A DNA stretch of 64,000 bases from Hirsutella rhossiliensis (Eukaryota; Ascomycota; Sordariomycetes; Hypocreales; Ophiocordycipitaceae). This document shows, piece after piece, positions 1 through 10,143 of this stretch. The notes under the pieces are model-generated. The model was not told the origin of the DNA. It did not search any database and worked only from the letters and a program-made list of their open reading frames with translations. Every line of letters begins with the position of its first letter. Position 1 is the stretch's first letter. Location: NCBI RefSeq assembly GCF_020360975.1, contig NW_025408667.1:4526001-4590000 (forward strand), given 5' to 3'. The translations under genes were made by a program, and so were the position numbers.

Positions 1-761
1 GTCACATTTAGAGGTCCAGACTATTCGCATCTTAGACTCCAAGGCTCGCCGGACCCCACCGGACGGGGCCACATCAAGGCGGGGCGTTTCCGCCTGGTCG
101 ACGAATTACAGGACATGGGGACGGTATTCGGGGGCCGGAAAATCCCAGACCTGGAAAAAATGAAAAGATAGTTCCTTCGAATAGGGCGCTCCTCAGTTCT
201 TTCCAATGCTAAGCTTCTCAAGCAGGAATACTGGTTGTCATAATACAACTTAAACAAGCGCAGGGCGCTCAACTCGTCCTCGCCCCATCGGCCTTTTCCA
301 TCTGCCGTGCTCAGCTTCCCTTGGCGGAGTACTTGCAGAGCCGTTGATGGACCGCCGGTCAAAGTCCCAGTACTCCTCGGCTTCATCACAGACAGGCATC
401 GGCAAGTATACCTGCTCGTAATGGTCCCTAGTAGAAATGGACGAGTCGTTGGTACCTATCATCCTCTTGGCTTCGGAGGAGGAGCAGAGAGCATTTACAG
501 TATCTTGATAAGTTAGGGATGTAACCTAATAAAGAGCCAAGTCTTTAAAAAGGCCCAGGTCGAGTCCTTGAAATCTTTGCCCCGGATTAGGTAAGGCACC
601 GAGACCCTCCACGGGTACTCCCCAATCATCGTCACCTCCCCCCCGGTCATCGTCGTCCCATCCATTGCATGGGCTTCCAAGCAGACGCTCAGTCGCCACT
701 ACACAGGCCTTTGCTTGCCTCTGTCTCCCACATCCGCTCCTCTCCTGCCACCACCGCGACA
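1..761. other. Upstream region, no gene recognised
   Basis: Several overlapping frames of 60-120 codons exist on both strands between 21 and 516, but none shows a recognisable domain and they overlap each other in several frames. The last 150 bases are C-rich and pyrimidine-rich and probably hold the promoter and 5' leader of the COG2-like gene. The far left could contain the end of a minus-strand gene that starts outside the window, but this is not supported by anything I recognise. Confidence 0.4.
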
Positions 762-1646
762 ATGGCCCATCTCGCGCGCCCCATGTCCTCCACGTCACCC
801 GCTTTCAACCTCACCTCCTCCCCCGGCTCCTCCGAGTCCGGCGACGACGACGCCCCCTTGCCCTTTCCCGCCGTCCTCCCCCGATCCGACTTCCTGGCCC
901 CCGGCTTCCAGCCCGCCGCCTACCTCTCCGCCCTGCCGCACCGCCACCAGACCCTCGAGGACCTGCGCTCCGACCTGAGGGACCGCAGCTCCGCCATCAG
1001 CGCAGAGCTCCTCGAGCTCGTCAACTCAAACTACACGGCCTTTCTGTCCCTCGGCAGCGAGCTTCGCGGCGGCGATGACAAGGTCGAGGATGTCAAGGTG
1101 GCCCTGCTCGGGTTCCGCCGCGCCGTCGACGAGATCAAGGCAAAGGTGGCAAAGAGGCGCGAGGACACGCTGGTCCTCAACTCCCAACTGCGAAAGGTTC
1201 GCTCCGACATTGCCCTGGGGCGCATCATGATTGAGCTCTCGGATCGCTTGTCGGCTCTCGAGGAGAGGCTGGCAATACACACTCTCGCGGCAAACAACGA
1301 GCCGCAATGGGACTACGATCAAAGCGACCAAGACGACGACGACGACCCGGACGAGCACGTAGAGGGCCTCGTTGGGAGTCCGCCCGCGAGGCTGCTGCAG
1401 TCTGCGCGAGACTGCAGCCAGATTGCGGCTCTCGCAGAGTCTCTCGACCAGCAGCATCCATTTATCGTCAAGAGCCAGGAGCGCCTGACAACATGTCGCA
1501 ATACCCTACTTCTAGACTTGTCAAACGCGCTCAAGGAAGCGAGAGGTGCCGGCCGCAGAGGCCAGGGCCGGGTCTTGCGCTATCTGCACATATACCGCGT
1601 CCTGGATGCTCGGCGAGATGCCGTAAAAGCCCTCCGCAGTGGGTGA
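762..1646 (+). CDS. COG2: Conserved oligomeric Golgi complex subunit 2, N-terminal-domain protein
   Basis: COG2 is a lobe-A subunit of the eight-subunit COG tether that captures vesicles recycling within the Golgi. The 294-residue product has a Ser/Pro-rich leader, then the family's entry segment: a PRSDFLAPGFQ-like stretch near residues 44-54, followed by a helical stretch with LEDLRSDLRD and a SxYxxFLSLGSEL-like pattern. The helices continue to about residue 180, then an acidic run (DQDDDDDPDEH), then more helix. Human COG2 is over 700 residues; short fungal versions holding only the N-terminal domain are usual. I chose the ATG at 762 because of its good context (acaATGgcc); an in-frame ATG at 669 would add 31 residues. 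The reading frame stops just after a GGGTGAGC that could also be a splice donor, so a further 3' exon cannot be excluded. It is convergent with the uL1m gene. Confidence 0.8.
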   Translation: MAHLARPMSSTSPAFNLTSSPGSSESGDDDAPLPFPAVLPRSDFLAPGFQPAAYLSALPHRHQTLEDLRSDLRDRSSAISAELLELVNSNYTAFLSLGSELRGGDDKVEDVKVALLGFRRAVDEIKAKVAKRREDTLVLNSQLRKVRSDIALGRIMIELSDRLSALEERLAIHTLAANNEPQWDYDQSDQDDDDDPDEHVEGLVGSPPARLLQSARDCSQIAALAESLDQQHPFIVKSQERLTTCRNTLLLDLSNALKEARGAGRRGQGRVLRYLHIYRVLDARRDAVKALRSG

Positions 1647-1792
1647 GCTTCATGTCTTAGCACCGCACTGTACAGAATAGGCAGTTCCCAATGATACCCG
1701 ACGCAAAGCCGTCCATGAGTCCAGCGTGTCCCAATGGCTCACATCGCGTTCATTGACTTGAATATTGTACAATCCTTGGTCCCCCGGCTAGT

Positions 1793-2777
1793 TCACATGA
1801 CGCTGGACAACGCCTCGGCCGTGACGCCGCCGCTCGCATCCGCCACCTTGCCGTTCAAGGTCAGGCCAGGTCCATGCGACGTGCTCAGAATGATCTCGTG
1901 CACCTCTTTGGGCGACTCTTCCGAAATATTGGCGCACTGAGACTTGATCTTCTTGAGGAGCGTGGTGAGGTTGGCCTTGAGCTGATCGGCGCTGTGACCG
2001 AGCTGCCCGATGGGCATCCTGATGACACCCTGGCGCTCGCGATAATCTGCCGCGCCGGCGGAATCCCTGATGGACTTGACCACATCAGAGACAATCGTCT
2101 TCATTCTCTTGCTGGGCATTAGCCCCTTGGGACCCAGAACCCGCCCCAAGCCGGACTTGTTGAGTGCCTTTTCGCTCGACTCGTGGCATATCAGTCGGTC
2201 AAAGTTGATCTTGCCCTGCCGGATATCCTCCAAGAGGGACTCTTCTCCCACGGCGACGGCACCGGCAGCGGCGGCGGCGGCGGCAATCTCGCTGCCTTCG
2301 GGGCAAAGAACGGCAATCTGCCAGTCGCTCTGCACAGGGTTGGGAAGGCGGACGCTGTTCTTGATAACGGGACCGTTGCGCGCCGTCTTGAGGTTGATGT
2401 GAATCTCGTATTTGACTGACGGTGGCTGGCCGACTTCCACCGCTCGCAAGATCCTGACATGCTCGTTAGAAGGCCGGTCAGGAGGTAGCTTTAAGAGCGG
2501 AGAGGAGGAGAAAAGCATGCCTCATGGCTTCGAATAATGAGAATTGAGGAAACTCCCGCTTTTCCAGATTGTGCCGCTTGAAATCCTTGGGTAATGGCTT
2601 CTTCTTCTTCTTGGACTTTTTGGCCCTGACAACAGAAGCTTGTCTGCTCTGCACCATGGCAGGGGCTAGGAAACGCGGGATGGATGTCGCCAACGGCCGC
2701 ACAACCGGTGAGGGCCTTCCCAGGCTCAGACTGACCATGGAGGCCAAGCATCGGTCAATTGGCGTCATGGCGGACAA
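1793..2777 (-). CDS. mrpl1: Mitochondrial large-subunit ribosomal protein uL1m
   Basis: Two exons on the minus strand, 2777-2521 and 2453-1793, encode 305 residues of the mitochondrial ribosomal L1 stalk protein, which binds 23S-like rRNA and helps release deacylated tRNA. The N-terminus is basic and Ser/Arg-rich, as expected of a mitochondrial targeting sequence, followed by a KKSKKKKK patch. The L1 core contains the signature region LGRVLGPKGLMPSKR and the C-terminal SADQLKANL segment. The 67-bp intron (2520-2454) has donor GC (gcatgc), a CTAAC branch site and a CAG acceptor; no GT donor exists in the interval and the GC donor restores a continuous family sequence (FEAMR joined to ILRAVEVGQPP). 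A 266-bp spacer separates it from the divergent GluRS gene, so the promoters probably overlap. Confidence 0.9.
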
Positions 2778-3043
2778 ATGGGTGATGCTGAGGTCGGTCA
2801 GGTTGGTGCTGCGAGGCGCGAGGCGGACGGACGAGCGCTGATACTGCCTTGGAAGTCAGGCGAAAATTATACAAAGTATCAAGTACAGCGCGCAAGCTGT
2901 CTAGGCTCTAATCGATAAGCCAACGGGGCCCGCCGCCCGCCCAAAGACCCTAACCCCTCCATTCCCCCACCTCTGCAAGAAATTGAGTCACCCGCATCAC
3001 CCTCTGTTCCTCCATTTCTCTTCCGGCGAAACAGACGACCAAA
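2778..3043. promoter_or_regulatory. Bidirectional promoter between uL1m and GluRS genes
   Basis: This 266-bp spacer is the only DNA between the start codons of two divergent translation-related genes, one mitochondrial and one cytosolic. No TATA box is obvious; the right half is pyrimidine-rich on the plus strand, as common just upstream of fungal start codons. Shared regulation is inferred from the arrangement only. Confidence 0.5.
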
Positions 3044-4878
3044 ATGAAACACGAGGAGCTCGAGGTCCTCTCGACCAAGCTCTCCGGAGACTTCCGGTCT
3101 ATAGAGCCCTACCTGAGGGACCTCGACAAGCACCTGATCCTGCGCTCCCATGTCGAGGGATACAGCCTCGGAGACCTCGAGAAGGCAATCTGGCAGACTC
3201 TTCGAGGAAACAAGGCCGCAATCGGCTTCATCCGGCGAAACGGCCTCCCAAACTTGACGAGATGGTTCACCTTCATCGAGCAGTCGCATCCCGAGATCCA
3301 GGAGGAAACCAAGACGGCCGACGCGGCCTCCAAAAAGCCCGGCGCCAACTACAACCTTGCCCTCCAGGACACGGACAAGGGAGTCGTCACTCGGTTCTTG
3401 CCCGAGCCCTCGTAAGTCTGTCGATCCACCGCTGCTGCTCATGCTGACCCTTCGGCTACAGTGGCTACCTGCACATTGGCCATGCCAAGGCTGCTCTCCT
3501 CAGCGACTACTTCGGCCATGTTGCCCACAACGGTAAGATGCTTCTCCGACTCGACGATACCAACCCTGCCAAAGAAAGCGAGGAGTTTCAAGACGCGATT
3601 GTCCAAGACCTGGCCCTCATGGGTATCCAGGCGGATTCCTTAACCTACACCTCCGACTACTTCGACTACCTTTACGACATGTGCAAGAAGCTCATCTCCA
3701 TGGGCTTGGCCTACGCCGACGACACGGACCAGGAGACCATGCGCGCGCAGCGTATGGACGGCATCCCGTCAAAGCGGCGCGATCGCTCTGTCGAGGAGAA
3801 TCTGCGCATCTTTGAGGAGATGAAAAAGGGCTCCCCGGAAGGCTTGGCACACTGCATGCGCGCCAAGATTTCCGCCGACGACCTGAACAAGGCGATGCGA
3901 GATCCCGTCATTTACCGCTGCAACGTCAACGACGCGCACCATCGAACAGGACGCAGGTGGAACATCTATCCCATGTACGACTTTGCCTGTCCGGTAGTCG
4001 ACAGCCACGAGGGGGTGACGCACGCCCTGAGATCTACCGAGTACACCGACCGCAACCCGCAGTACCAGTGGTTCTTGGACACCTTGGGGCTCCGCAAAGT
4101 CCACATGTGGGACTTTTCGCGAATGAACTTTATCAGGACGTTCCTGTCGAAGCGCAAGCTGGCCAAGCTGGTCGACTCGGGCAAGGTATGGGGCTGGGAC
4201 GACCCGAGGATGCCGACGATCCGCGGTGTGCGACGACGTGGCATGACGGTCACGGCGCTTCGAGACTTTATCCTTCGACAAGGCCCGAGCCGCAACGTCG
4301 TCGTCATGGACTGGACAAGCTTCTGGAACGCCAACAAGAAGGAAATCGACCCCGTTGTGCCGCGCCACACGGCCCTCCTGCGCAAGGACATGGTCAAGGC
4401 CAAGCTGACGGGGGGCGAGGTTCCTGCGGGCGTCGTCGTCGAGCAGCGACAGAAACACCCCAAGAACCCCAGCGTCGGGATGAAGGATGTGGTCTTCTCG
4501 CCAGAAGTTTACGTCGACCAGGCCGACGCCAAGAGCTTCAAGGCCAACGAGGAGGTGACGCTCATGGGCTGGGGCAATGCCTTTGTCCGCGAGCTTCCTG
4601 CCGAGGACCCCATCGCCAACATGACTCTCGAGCTCAACCTCAAGGGAGACTTCAAGGCCACGGACAAGAAGATTACGTGGCTGTCTGCCCAGGGGCTGGA
4701 CCTGGTGCCCGCCGAGCTGTGGGACTTTGACTATCTCATCACCAAGGACAAGCTGGACGAAGACGATAACGTCGAGGACTTTCTGAACTCTGACACGTCG
4801 AGCGTCGAGGAAGCGTGGTGTGACGCCGGCGTCGGGGAACTCAGGGCCGACGACATTATCCAGCTGGAGACATTTTGA
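3044..4878 (+). CDS. gus1: Cytosolic glutamyl-tRNA synthetase
   Basis: Class I synthetase that charges tRNA-Glu with glutamate in the cytosol. Exons 3044-3411 and 3462-4878 are joined over a 50-bp intron (GTAAGT donor, CTGAC branch, CAG acceptor), giving 594 residues. Residues 1-100 are a short GST-like helical domain, the part that in yeast docks on the Arc1 cofactor. The intron falls immediately before the class I signature HIGH at about residues 127-130, followed by the LLRLDDTNP segment. The eukaryotic form of the KMSKS loop reads LSKRKL at about residues 351-356. The C-terminal third is the beta-barrel anticodon-binding domain of the eukaryotic GlnRS/GluRS type. It is somewhat shorter than yeast Gus1 (708 residues), mostly at the N-terminus. 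Start chosen at the first ATG in good context (aaaATGaaa). Confidence 0.95.
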
Positions 4879-4893
4879 AGCTGATCTCGCGAT

Positions 4894-5751
4894 TCACCAA
4901 GTGACAAGCTGGTACAAGAAGACGACATGGAAATATTTACAAAAAGCTGCAACCACAAAGACCGGTGTGCACATTTTTCTGATCCTGACACGCTCGAGCG
5001 TCAGCCAGATGTCGGCTGTGAAACGGCATTCACAGCAATGTGCGGAGTCGCCCTTCGCCGCTTTTTGGATGTTGACGTTGAGAAAGACGCCGTCGGGGAG
5101 ATAGGGCTTGCCAGAGGCGATGAGCTTTTCCGTCAGTTTGAGGGCCAGCTGGGCGTAGACTTGGCTCCGGGCCGGCATGGGGCTGGATTTGGGGTCGACG
5201 TTCCAGGGGGCGGTGGCGAACGAGTCAACGGAGAAAGCGATGGCGGGGATGCCGGAGTGGACGGCGTGGACGGCGGCACCGACAGTCCCGGAACCCTTGA
5301 CGACGAACCACACATTGGCGCCGGCGTTGGGCCCGGACAGGGCGAGCTCGGGCTGGGTTTCGCCGGGGCCCCAAAGCTCGCGCGCGTACGAGTCGATGGC
5401 GTAGCGCATGGAGGTGACGGGGTACGAGTTGACCCAGCGGAGGTCCGGGCGAGTGGCGTTTGCACCGCTGAGGCCGGCATCGGCAGGGCAGCTGTCGTAG
5501 TGGCAGGGCTCGGTGCGGGCGTCGGGCTCGTCGTCGGTGGAGCCGGAGCCGGACTTGTTGTCGGCGGGGGCGGAGAGGAGGACGGTGTGGTTGGCGGCGC
5601 GGAGGACGTCGTTGAGGGTGCGGAGGTGGAGCTCGGCCCAGCCGTCATCGTTGGACTGGACGATGCGGATTGCGTGGGAGCAGGGGGCCAAGGGGAGGGA
5701 CAGGAGGAGGGGGGCCGCGAGGGCGGCAGCGAGACTGAAGAGGGACCTCAT
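4894..5751 (-). CDS. Secreted SurE-like phosphatase/nucleotidase
   Basis: The 285-residue product starts with a clear signal peptide (hydrophobic core about residues 4-22, then a small-residue cleavage region near CSHA). Right after it comes the SurE metal-binding motif SNDDGW (about residues 33-38), then a SAPADNKSGSGS segment and a GPNAGANVWF segment typical of fungal extracellular SurE proteins. SurE enzymes release phosphate from nucleoside 5'- or 3'-monophosphates. The last 55 or so residues do not look like the family: after LNVNIQKAAKGDS the sequence turns Cys-rich and then hydrophobic, and the gene ends only 15 bp from the convergent GluRS stop. Either the tail is divergent, an intron or frameshift is missed, or the gene has been truncated. 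An in-frame extension upstream to 5985 lacks signal-peptide character, so I start at 5751. Confidence 0.82.
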   Translation of the reverse strand: MRSLFSLAAALAAPLLLSLPLAPCSHAIRIVQSNDDGWAELHLRTLNDVLRAANHTVLLSAPADNKSGSGSTDDEPDARTEPCHYDSCPADAGLSGANATRPDLRWVNSYPVTSMRYAIDSYARELWGPGETQPELALSGPNAGANVWFVVKGSGTVGAAVHAVHSGIPAIAFSVDSFATAPWNVDPKSSPMPARSQVYAQLALKLTEKLIASGKPYLPDGVFLNVNIQKAAKGDSAHCCECRFTADIWLTLERVRIRKMCTPVFVVAAFCKYFHVVFLYQLVTW

Positions 5752-6982
5752 GGTGTTGGAGTGCGTGAAGAGGGTGTCTCTTGCTCTCTCTCCGGTTGAC
5801 CTTGGGCCTTCTGGTTCCTCCCTCGTGTAGACTGTGTGGAAGAGCACGGCTTCAGGCTCTGGAAGATGCTCAAGATACAAAGGGGAGGGGAGGAGAGGAT
5901 GGAGATTCAACCGAGGGCGAGACGTTTTTAAGGACGGGCCACTGATCTTGTGCGATTCACCGCGTGCCTCTTTCTGCTGGGACACATGCTTCCAGCTGCG
6001 TATACTTTATTTCTTCTTACTTTTTCACTCAAAAGGCAGTTCTGATTGTTCCCGGTGTGAGAGGCAGAGTTGGTGGTTGTCCAGCAGAGGAGGGTGTGTG
6101 TGACGGGATGGCGGACACTAAACAAGTTCCCTCGAGCTTAACGCCAGCATACTTTTGCATGGCATCTGCTGGCAGCAGCGTCAAACACGTTAGTTTGACG
6201 GACTAGTATTATGCTTAAACGCCCCTCCTCCATCCAAACTCTCCCCAACACGGGATAGCGGCGGCGGCGTTGCGTTGGGGAAGAGAGGATGCTCACCAGT
6301 TGGCGAAGGGGGTAGGCGTGCCAGGGTGAGGAGTGAGGCGGAGGCGCGCGTGCTCGTGGATGAGTGCTGCGACTAACTTTGCGTCGCTTCACAGTACGTG
6401 GCGGGGGCTTCTGCGAGGTATTCGCGTGGTTACGTGATGTTTATCGTGATGCATCTCGAGATGGATCTCGAGATGGGCGCTGCGGCATCAAAGCGCCAAC
6501 CATTTTACAGAGGGAGGACCTTGATTGAGAAGCCAACGTCCAATGCCAGGCCGTCCAGTGTCTCCGACGAGCCCACATGGCCGCCCCGAACCCCTTCTTT
6601 GTCGAAACGGACCCCTAAATTTTTCCTGTACGGAGCACTCTGTAATAGGTGGTCTGTGTTGCAGGCAAGGTACTGTACCAGTCCAGTATATACGAAATGC
6701 CCGCCCACGTGCCCCGTAATTGAAAAGAGGCAAAATGAGGAAGGTGTGGATTACGGGCCCAAGCTGTGGGCGCGGGCACAAGCCTGAAGGGCTCCTGCCG
6801 CTCAGACTGACTAAGCTAGGCTGGCCCAATCAGGGACCGGCTGCACTCAACAGTAATAAACGGGCTAAAAAAGCCGACGGACTTTTCTTGCCTGCCCTCG
6901 GAGGCTCCTCATTGGCCGTGTGACGTCCCCTCCTCTTCTCCCCACAGAGAAGAAAGAGCAAGGTGAGTAGGAACACTGAAAG
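5752..6982. promoter_or_regulatory. Divergent intergenic region between SurE-like and ACR3 genes
   Basis: About 1.2 kb without a supported gene. Short frames on both strands are incoherent. Visible sites: two head-to-tail copies of the palindrome atctcgagat at 6453-6462 and 6465-6474, and a TGACTAA heptamer at 6808-6814, about 170 bp upstream of the ACR3 start. TGACTAA matches the fungal AP-1/Yap type of bZIP site. Whether it is used is unknown. Confidence 0.45.
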
Positions 6983-8229
6983 ATGCCGCCAGAAGCGGCA
7001 GAGGAAGCGGGCAAGGAACAGGGCCCGGCCGGCGGCGTCGGCGAGACAGTCCACGCCCCGTCCGTCTTCAAGTCGCTCGGCTGGCTCGACCGCTACCTCG
7101 CCCTTTGGATCCTCGTCGCCATGGCCGTCGGCATCGTCATCGGCAACCTGGCGCCGCAGTCGCAGCAGATCCTGCAAAAGGGTCGCTTCGCCGGCGTCTC
7201 CGTTCCCATCGGTGAGCTTGCTCCTCTCTCTTCTCCTGGGGAAAGCCGATGAAGCTGACCGCAGCACGCAGCCGTGGGCTTGCTCGTCATGATGTATCCC
7301 ATCCTGTGCAACGTGCGCTACGAGTCGCTGCACATGATTCTGCGGCAAAAGAGCTTGTGGAGGCAAATCGGCTTTAGCATCCTCGTCAACTGGCTCATTG
7401 CTCCCTTTTTCATGGTACGCCTGCTCCCGCATCGTCCGCCGGCTCGTCGTGAAAACAAGACCCGCGCTCACCACCCCAGCTCGCGCTTGCTTCGGCCTTT
7501 CTCCCCGACGAGCCGGACCTGCGGAGCGGCCTCATCCTCGTCGGCCTCGGCCGCTGCATCGCCATGGTCCTCATCTGGAACAGCCTGGCCGGCGGGGACG
7601 CAGAGTACTGCGCCATCCTCGTCGCCGTCAACTCGCTGCTGCAAATGATCCTCTTCGCCCCGCTCGCCGTCCTCTTCATCGGCGTCATGCGCCGCGACGG
7701 CGGGCCCGCCATCCGCACCCTGTCCTACTCCGTCGTCGCGACCAGCGTCGGCGTGTTTCTCGGCATCCCGCTGGGCGCGGCCATTGTGACCCGGCTGGGC
7801 CTGAGGAGGCTCGCCGGCCCGACGTGGTACGAGGGCGTCTTTATGCGCCTGGCCTCGCCGTGGTCGCTCGTCGGCCTGCTCTACACCATCATTGTGCTCT
7901 TCGCAGCCCAGGGCCAGCACGTGGTCCGCCAGATCGTCTCCGTCGTCCGCGTTGCCGCGCCCCTGGTCGTGTACTTTGCCGTCATCTTCTTTGCCACTCT
8001 GTGGGTCACGCGCAGGCTCGGCTTCGGGTACCGCCTCAGCTGCACGCAGAGCTTCACCGCGGCGAGCAACAACTTTGAGTTGGCCATTGCCGTTGCCGTG
8101 GCCACGTTTGGGGCTGACAGCGACGAGGCGCTGGCGGCGTCTGTTGGGCCGCTCATCGAGGTGCCCGTGCTGATAGCGCTCGTCTACCTGGTCAAGTGGC
8201 TCGGCAGGCGGTGGCGTTGGAAAGATTGA
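6983..8229 (+). CDS. acr3: Arsenite efflux transporter of the ACR3 family
   Basis: Plasma-membrane carrier of the BART superfamily that exports arsenite (in yeast also antimonite). Exons 6983-7211, 7272-7414 and 7480-8229 give 373 residues, normal for ACR3. Introns of 60 and 65 bp have GTGAGC and GTACGC donors; a CTGAC branch site lies in the first. About ten hydrophobic segments follow a short hydrophilic N-terminus. Diagnostic segments are VGLLVMMYPILCNVRYE, the GLGRCIAMVLIWN segment with the cysteine essential in studied ACR3 proteins, and ASNNFELAIAVAVATFG with the conserved glutamate late in the protein. The gene is divergent from the SurE-like gene and convergent with a bZIP gene only 120 bp away, which recalls the yeast arsenic cluster where the bZIP Yap8/Arr1 controls ACR3. 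Confidence 0.93.
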
Positions 8230-8349
8230 GGAAGCCCCTGACGGGCACTCGAGCGATGTTCCCCCTCCCTTGATTATCCTCTCGGCCAAGTGGTTGTCTT
8301 GCTGGGATACCAAGGTGGTATGGTCGACGAGAAGTAGGTTCCTAGACTG

Positions 8350-9330
8350 TCATCGAAACTGGCTGTGGCTTTCAAGGACCTGAAAGAGGACGGGGTGGTT
8401 GCTGTCGTTGCTGGCCAAGCATTTGTCCTGGCCGCCGTATCCAGGCTCCTCCTTGACCAAGCCCCGACCGACCGCACAGCCTTGCATATCGGCAATGATC
8501 TGCGCCGCCGCGTCGCACGACATGCTAAGCGGCGAGCCGAGGAGGCCGGCGCCTTGAGAGGATGGCGTCGCTGCTCCCGGACTGGGCTCGACAGTTGATG
8601 GGCTCTCGGCCCGAGTGGAGCTCAGCGCCGGCACCTGGGCAAAGCGGCCGTCGCCGTCGTCGCAACAGCCCTGCTGGACGCTTGCCGAGGCGAGGACGTC
8701 GAGCTTGTCAAAGGCGGTCCAGGCATGTGTCATCGGGCGGCCGGGGTGGGCTCCGTGGAGAGGGACGGGGACCGAAAGAACCGGAGGGCATGCTCTGTTG
8801 AGGCGTGGCATCTCGACGACGGCGAGACCGGTTCCTAGCCCTCGTCCGTAGGAACCGCCGCCGCCGTCGTGCCGGGCAAACTCATCGCAGCAGCCTTGGG
8901 CCTGAGCCGCGGCCGAAGAGGAAGCGGTTGTAGTAGAGGAAGAGGAAGAAGACGACGGCGGCTGCCCCTGCAGAAAGCGCACCGACGACAGGGTATGCGC
9001 CGCGTCCCGGTCCTGAAAGGTCTGCAGGAAGGCGTCGACGTCGGCGGAGCCCGCGCCCATCTGGGCCAGCATCATGCGCAGGCGGGCGTTCTCGACGGCC
9101 ACGGTGCGGGCGGCCTGCTGCATCTCGAGGGTGGCGTCGATGCCCCGGCGCTCGTACTCTTGGACCTTGCGTTCCATGGTCTCGACGTACTCTTTGCGGC
9201 GCGCGCGCGAGCGTCGCTGGTTCTCGCGGATGCGGATGGCCGATGCGGAGGTTGGGCCGGCGGAGGTGGTCTGCGTGGGACGGGCTGTGAGCTTTCCCCC
9301 CCATTTCTCGTCTTTGGCTTCTTGATTCAT
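8350..9330 (-). CDS. bZIP transcription factor
   Basis: A 326-residue nuclear regulator with one basic-leucine-zipper domain. The basic region reads RIRENQRRSRARRKEYVE starting near residue 33, and the zipper helix continues to about residue 90 (ENARLRMML). A Ser-rich low-complexity stretch follows. The C-terminal half has several paired or single cysteines (QGCCDE, QQGCCDDG, MSCDAAAQIIADMQGC), a pattern that could suit a thiol-reactive sensor, though this is inference. The ATG at 9330 gives a short leader before the bZIP; an in-frame ATG at 9483 would add 51 residues with no domain character. It lies tail-to-tail with ACR3. The specific subfamily is not certain and I do not assign a symbol. 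Confidence 0.85.
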   Translation of the reverse strand: MNQEAKDEKWGGKLTARPTQTTSAGPTSASAIRIRENQRRSRARRKEYVETMERKVQEYERRGIDATLEMQQAARTVAVENARLRMMLAQMGAGSADVDAFLQTFQDRDAAHTLSSVRFLQGQPPSSSSSSSTTTASSSAAAQAQGCCDEFARHDGGGGSYGRGLGTGLAVVEMPRLNRACPPVLSVPVPLHGAHPGRPMTHAWTAFDKLDVLASASVQQGCCDDGDGRFAQVPALSSTRAESPSTVEPSPGAATPSSQGAGLLGSPLSMSCDAAAQIIADMQGCAVGRGLVKEEPGYGGQDKCLASNDSNHPVLFQVLESHSQFR

Positions 9331-10143
9331 TCTTCCTTGCTTTGGGGAATTGGGATCACAGTCTCTCACATGACCGTGTCGAGGGAGTGAGTGAGCGAGT
9401 GAATGCAGAGTGACAGTCCGCGCTCCGACCAAGTCCTCTAAACGCATCGCAGTGCCAGCAATTTCTTCGAGTATGTATGTCACTGAAGAACAAGCCGAAA
9501 AACACAGCCACGCAGACAGGCCCCGTGTAAAAAAGACGGTGAAAAGATAAAGAGAAGCATCATTTTCTTACCTTTGCTCCCGCCATGATGACGACAGAAA
9601 GCCGGCGGCGTCTCTTTGGTCTCTCGGATTCCAATTCAACGGGGAAGGATGATGATGCAGCAGCAGCAGCTCAAATTCTTTTGCAGAGGAATGGGACCCC
9701 GATGGAATAAAACGAGAGAAAAAGAATTGCGGGCGGGTGGAGCTTCGCACCTGTCCGTCAACTAACAGCCTTGCTGGGGGATCCATTCAATTCATCGTAA
9801 CCATCCAATCCAGCACGCGCAGGTTTTTTTTACGTCTTCCGCTGTTGGAAGCTCCACCCGTCGGACCATTGGGAATCCCAGAGAGCTGGAACATGCCGGG
9901 AAAGGATATTCTTCATAACTTGTTCCTTTGCCAGGCGCATAACACATACTGTACATCTGTATGCGTCTCCTAACCTTGGCGTCCCATAGTCAAAGGGTCC
10001 TCTTGTCAAATCAAAGCTTGCTTGCTATAAGGGTATCATCAAAACCGTTTCCCAGACTCATGGCAGCGCCCATCTTGCCATGCCGACCAAGCACAGCAGC
10101 ATAAAGCGACGAAAAGAGGACACGGCCACGTCGTGCTCCGCCC
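9331..10143. other. Intergenic region between bZIP and TAF11 genes
   Basis: Contains the bZIP promoter and 5' leader on the right of that gene and the 3' flank of TAF11. It is moderately AT-rich with short homopolymer runs and a run of CAG trinucleotides near 9657-9670. No gene, RNA or repeat is recognised. Confidence 0.4.

Noticed and set aside
2930..2970. ccctaacccc looking like telomere repeat
   Set aside because: A single occurrence inside a promoter, with no tandem array.
5100..5799. Long plus-strand frame rich in Gly, Val and Asp
   Set aside because: Antisense shadow of the SurE-like gene; the minus strand carries the signal peptide and metal-binding motifs.
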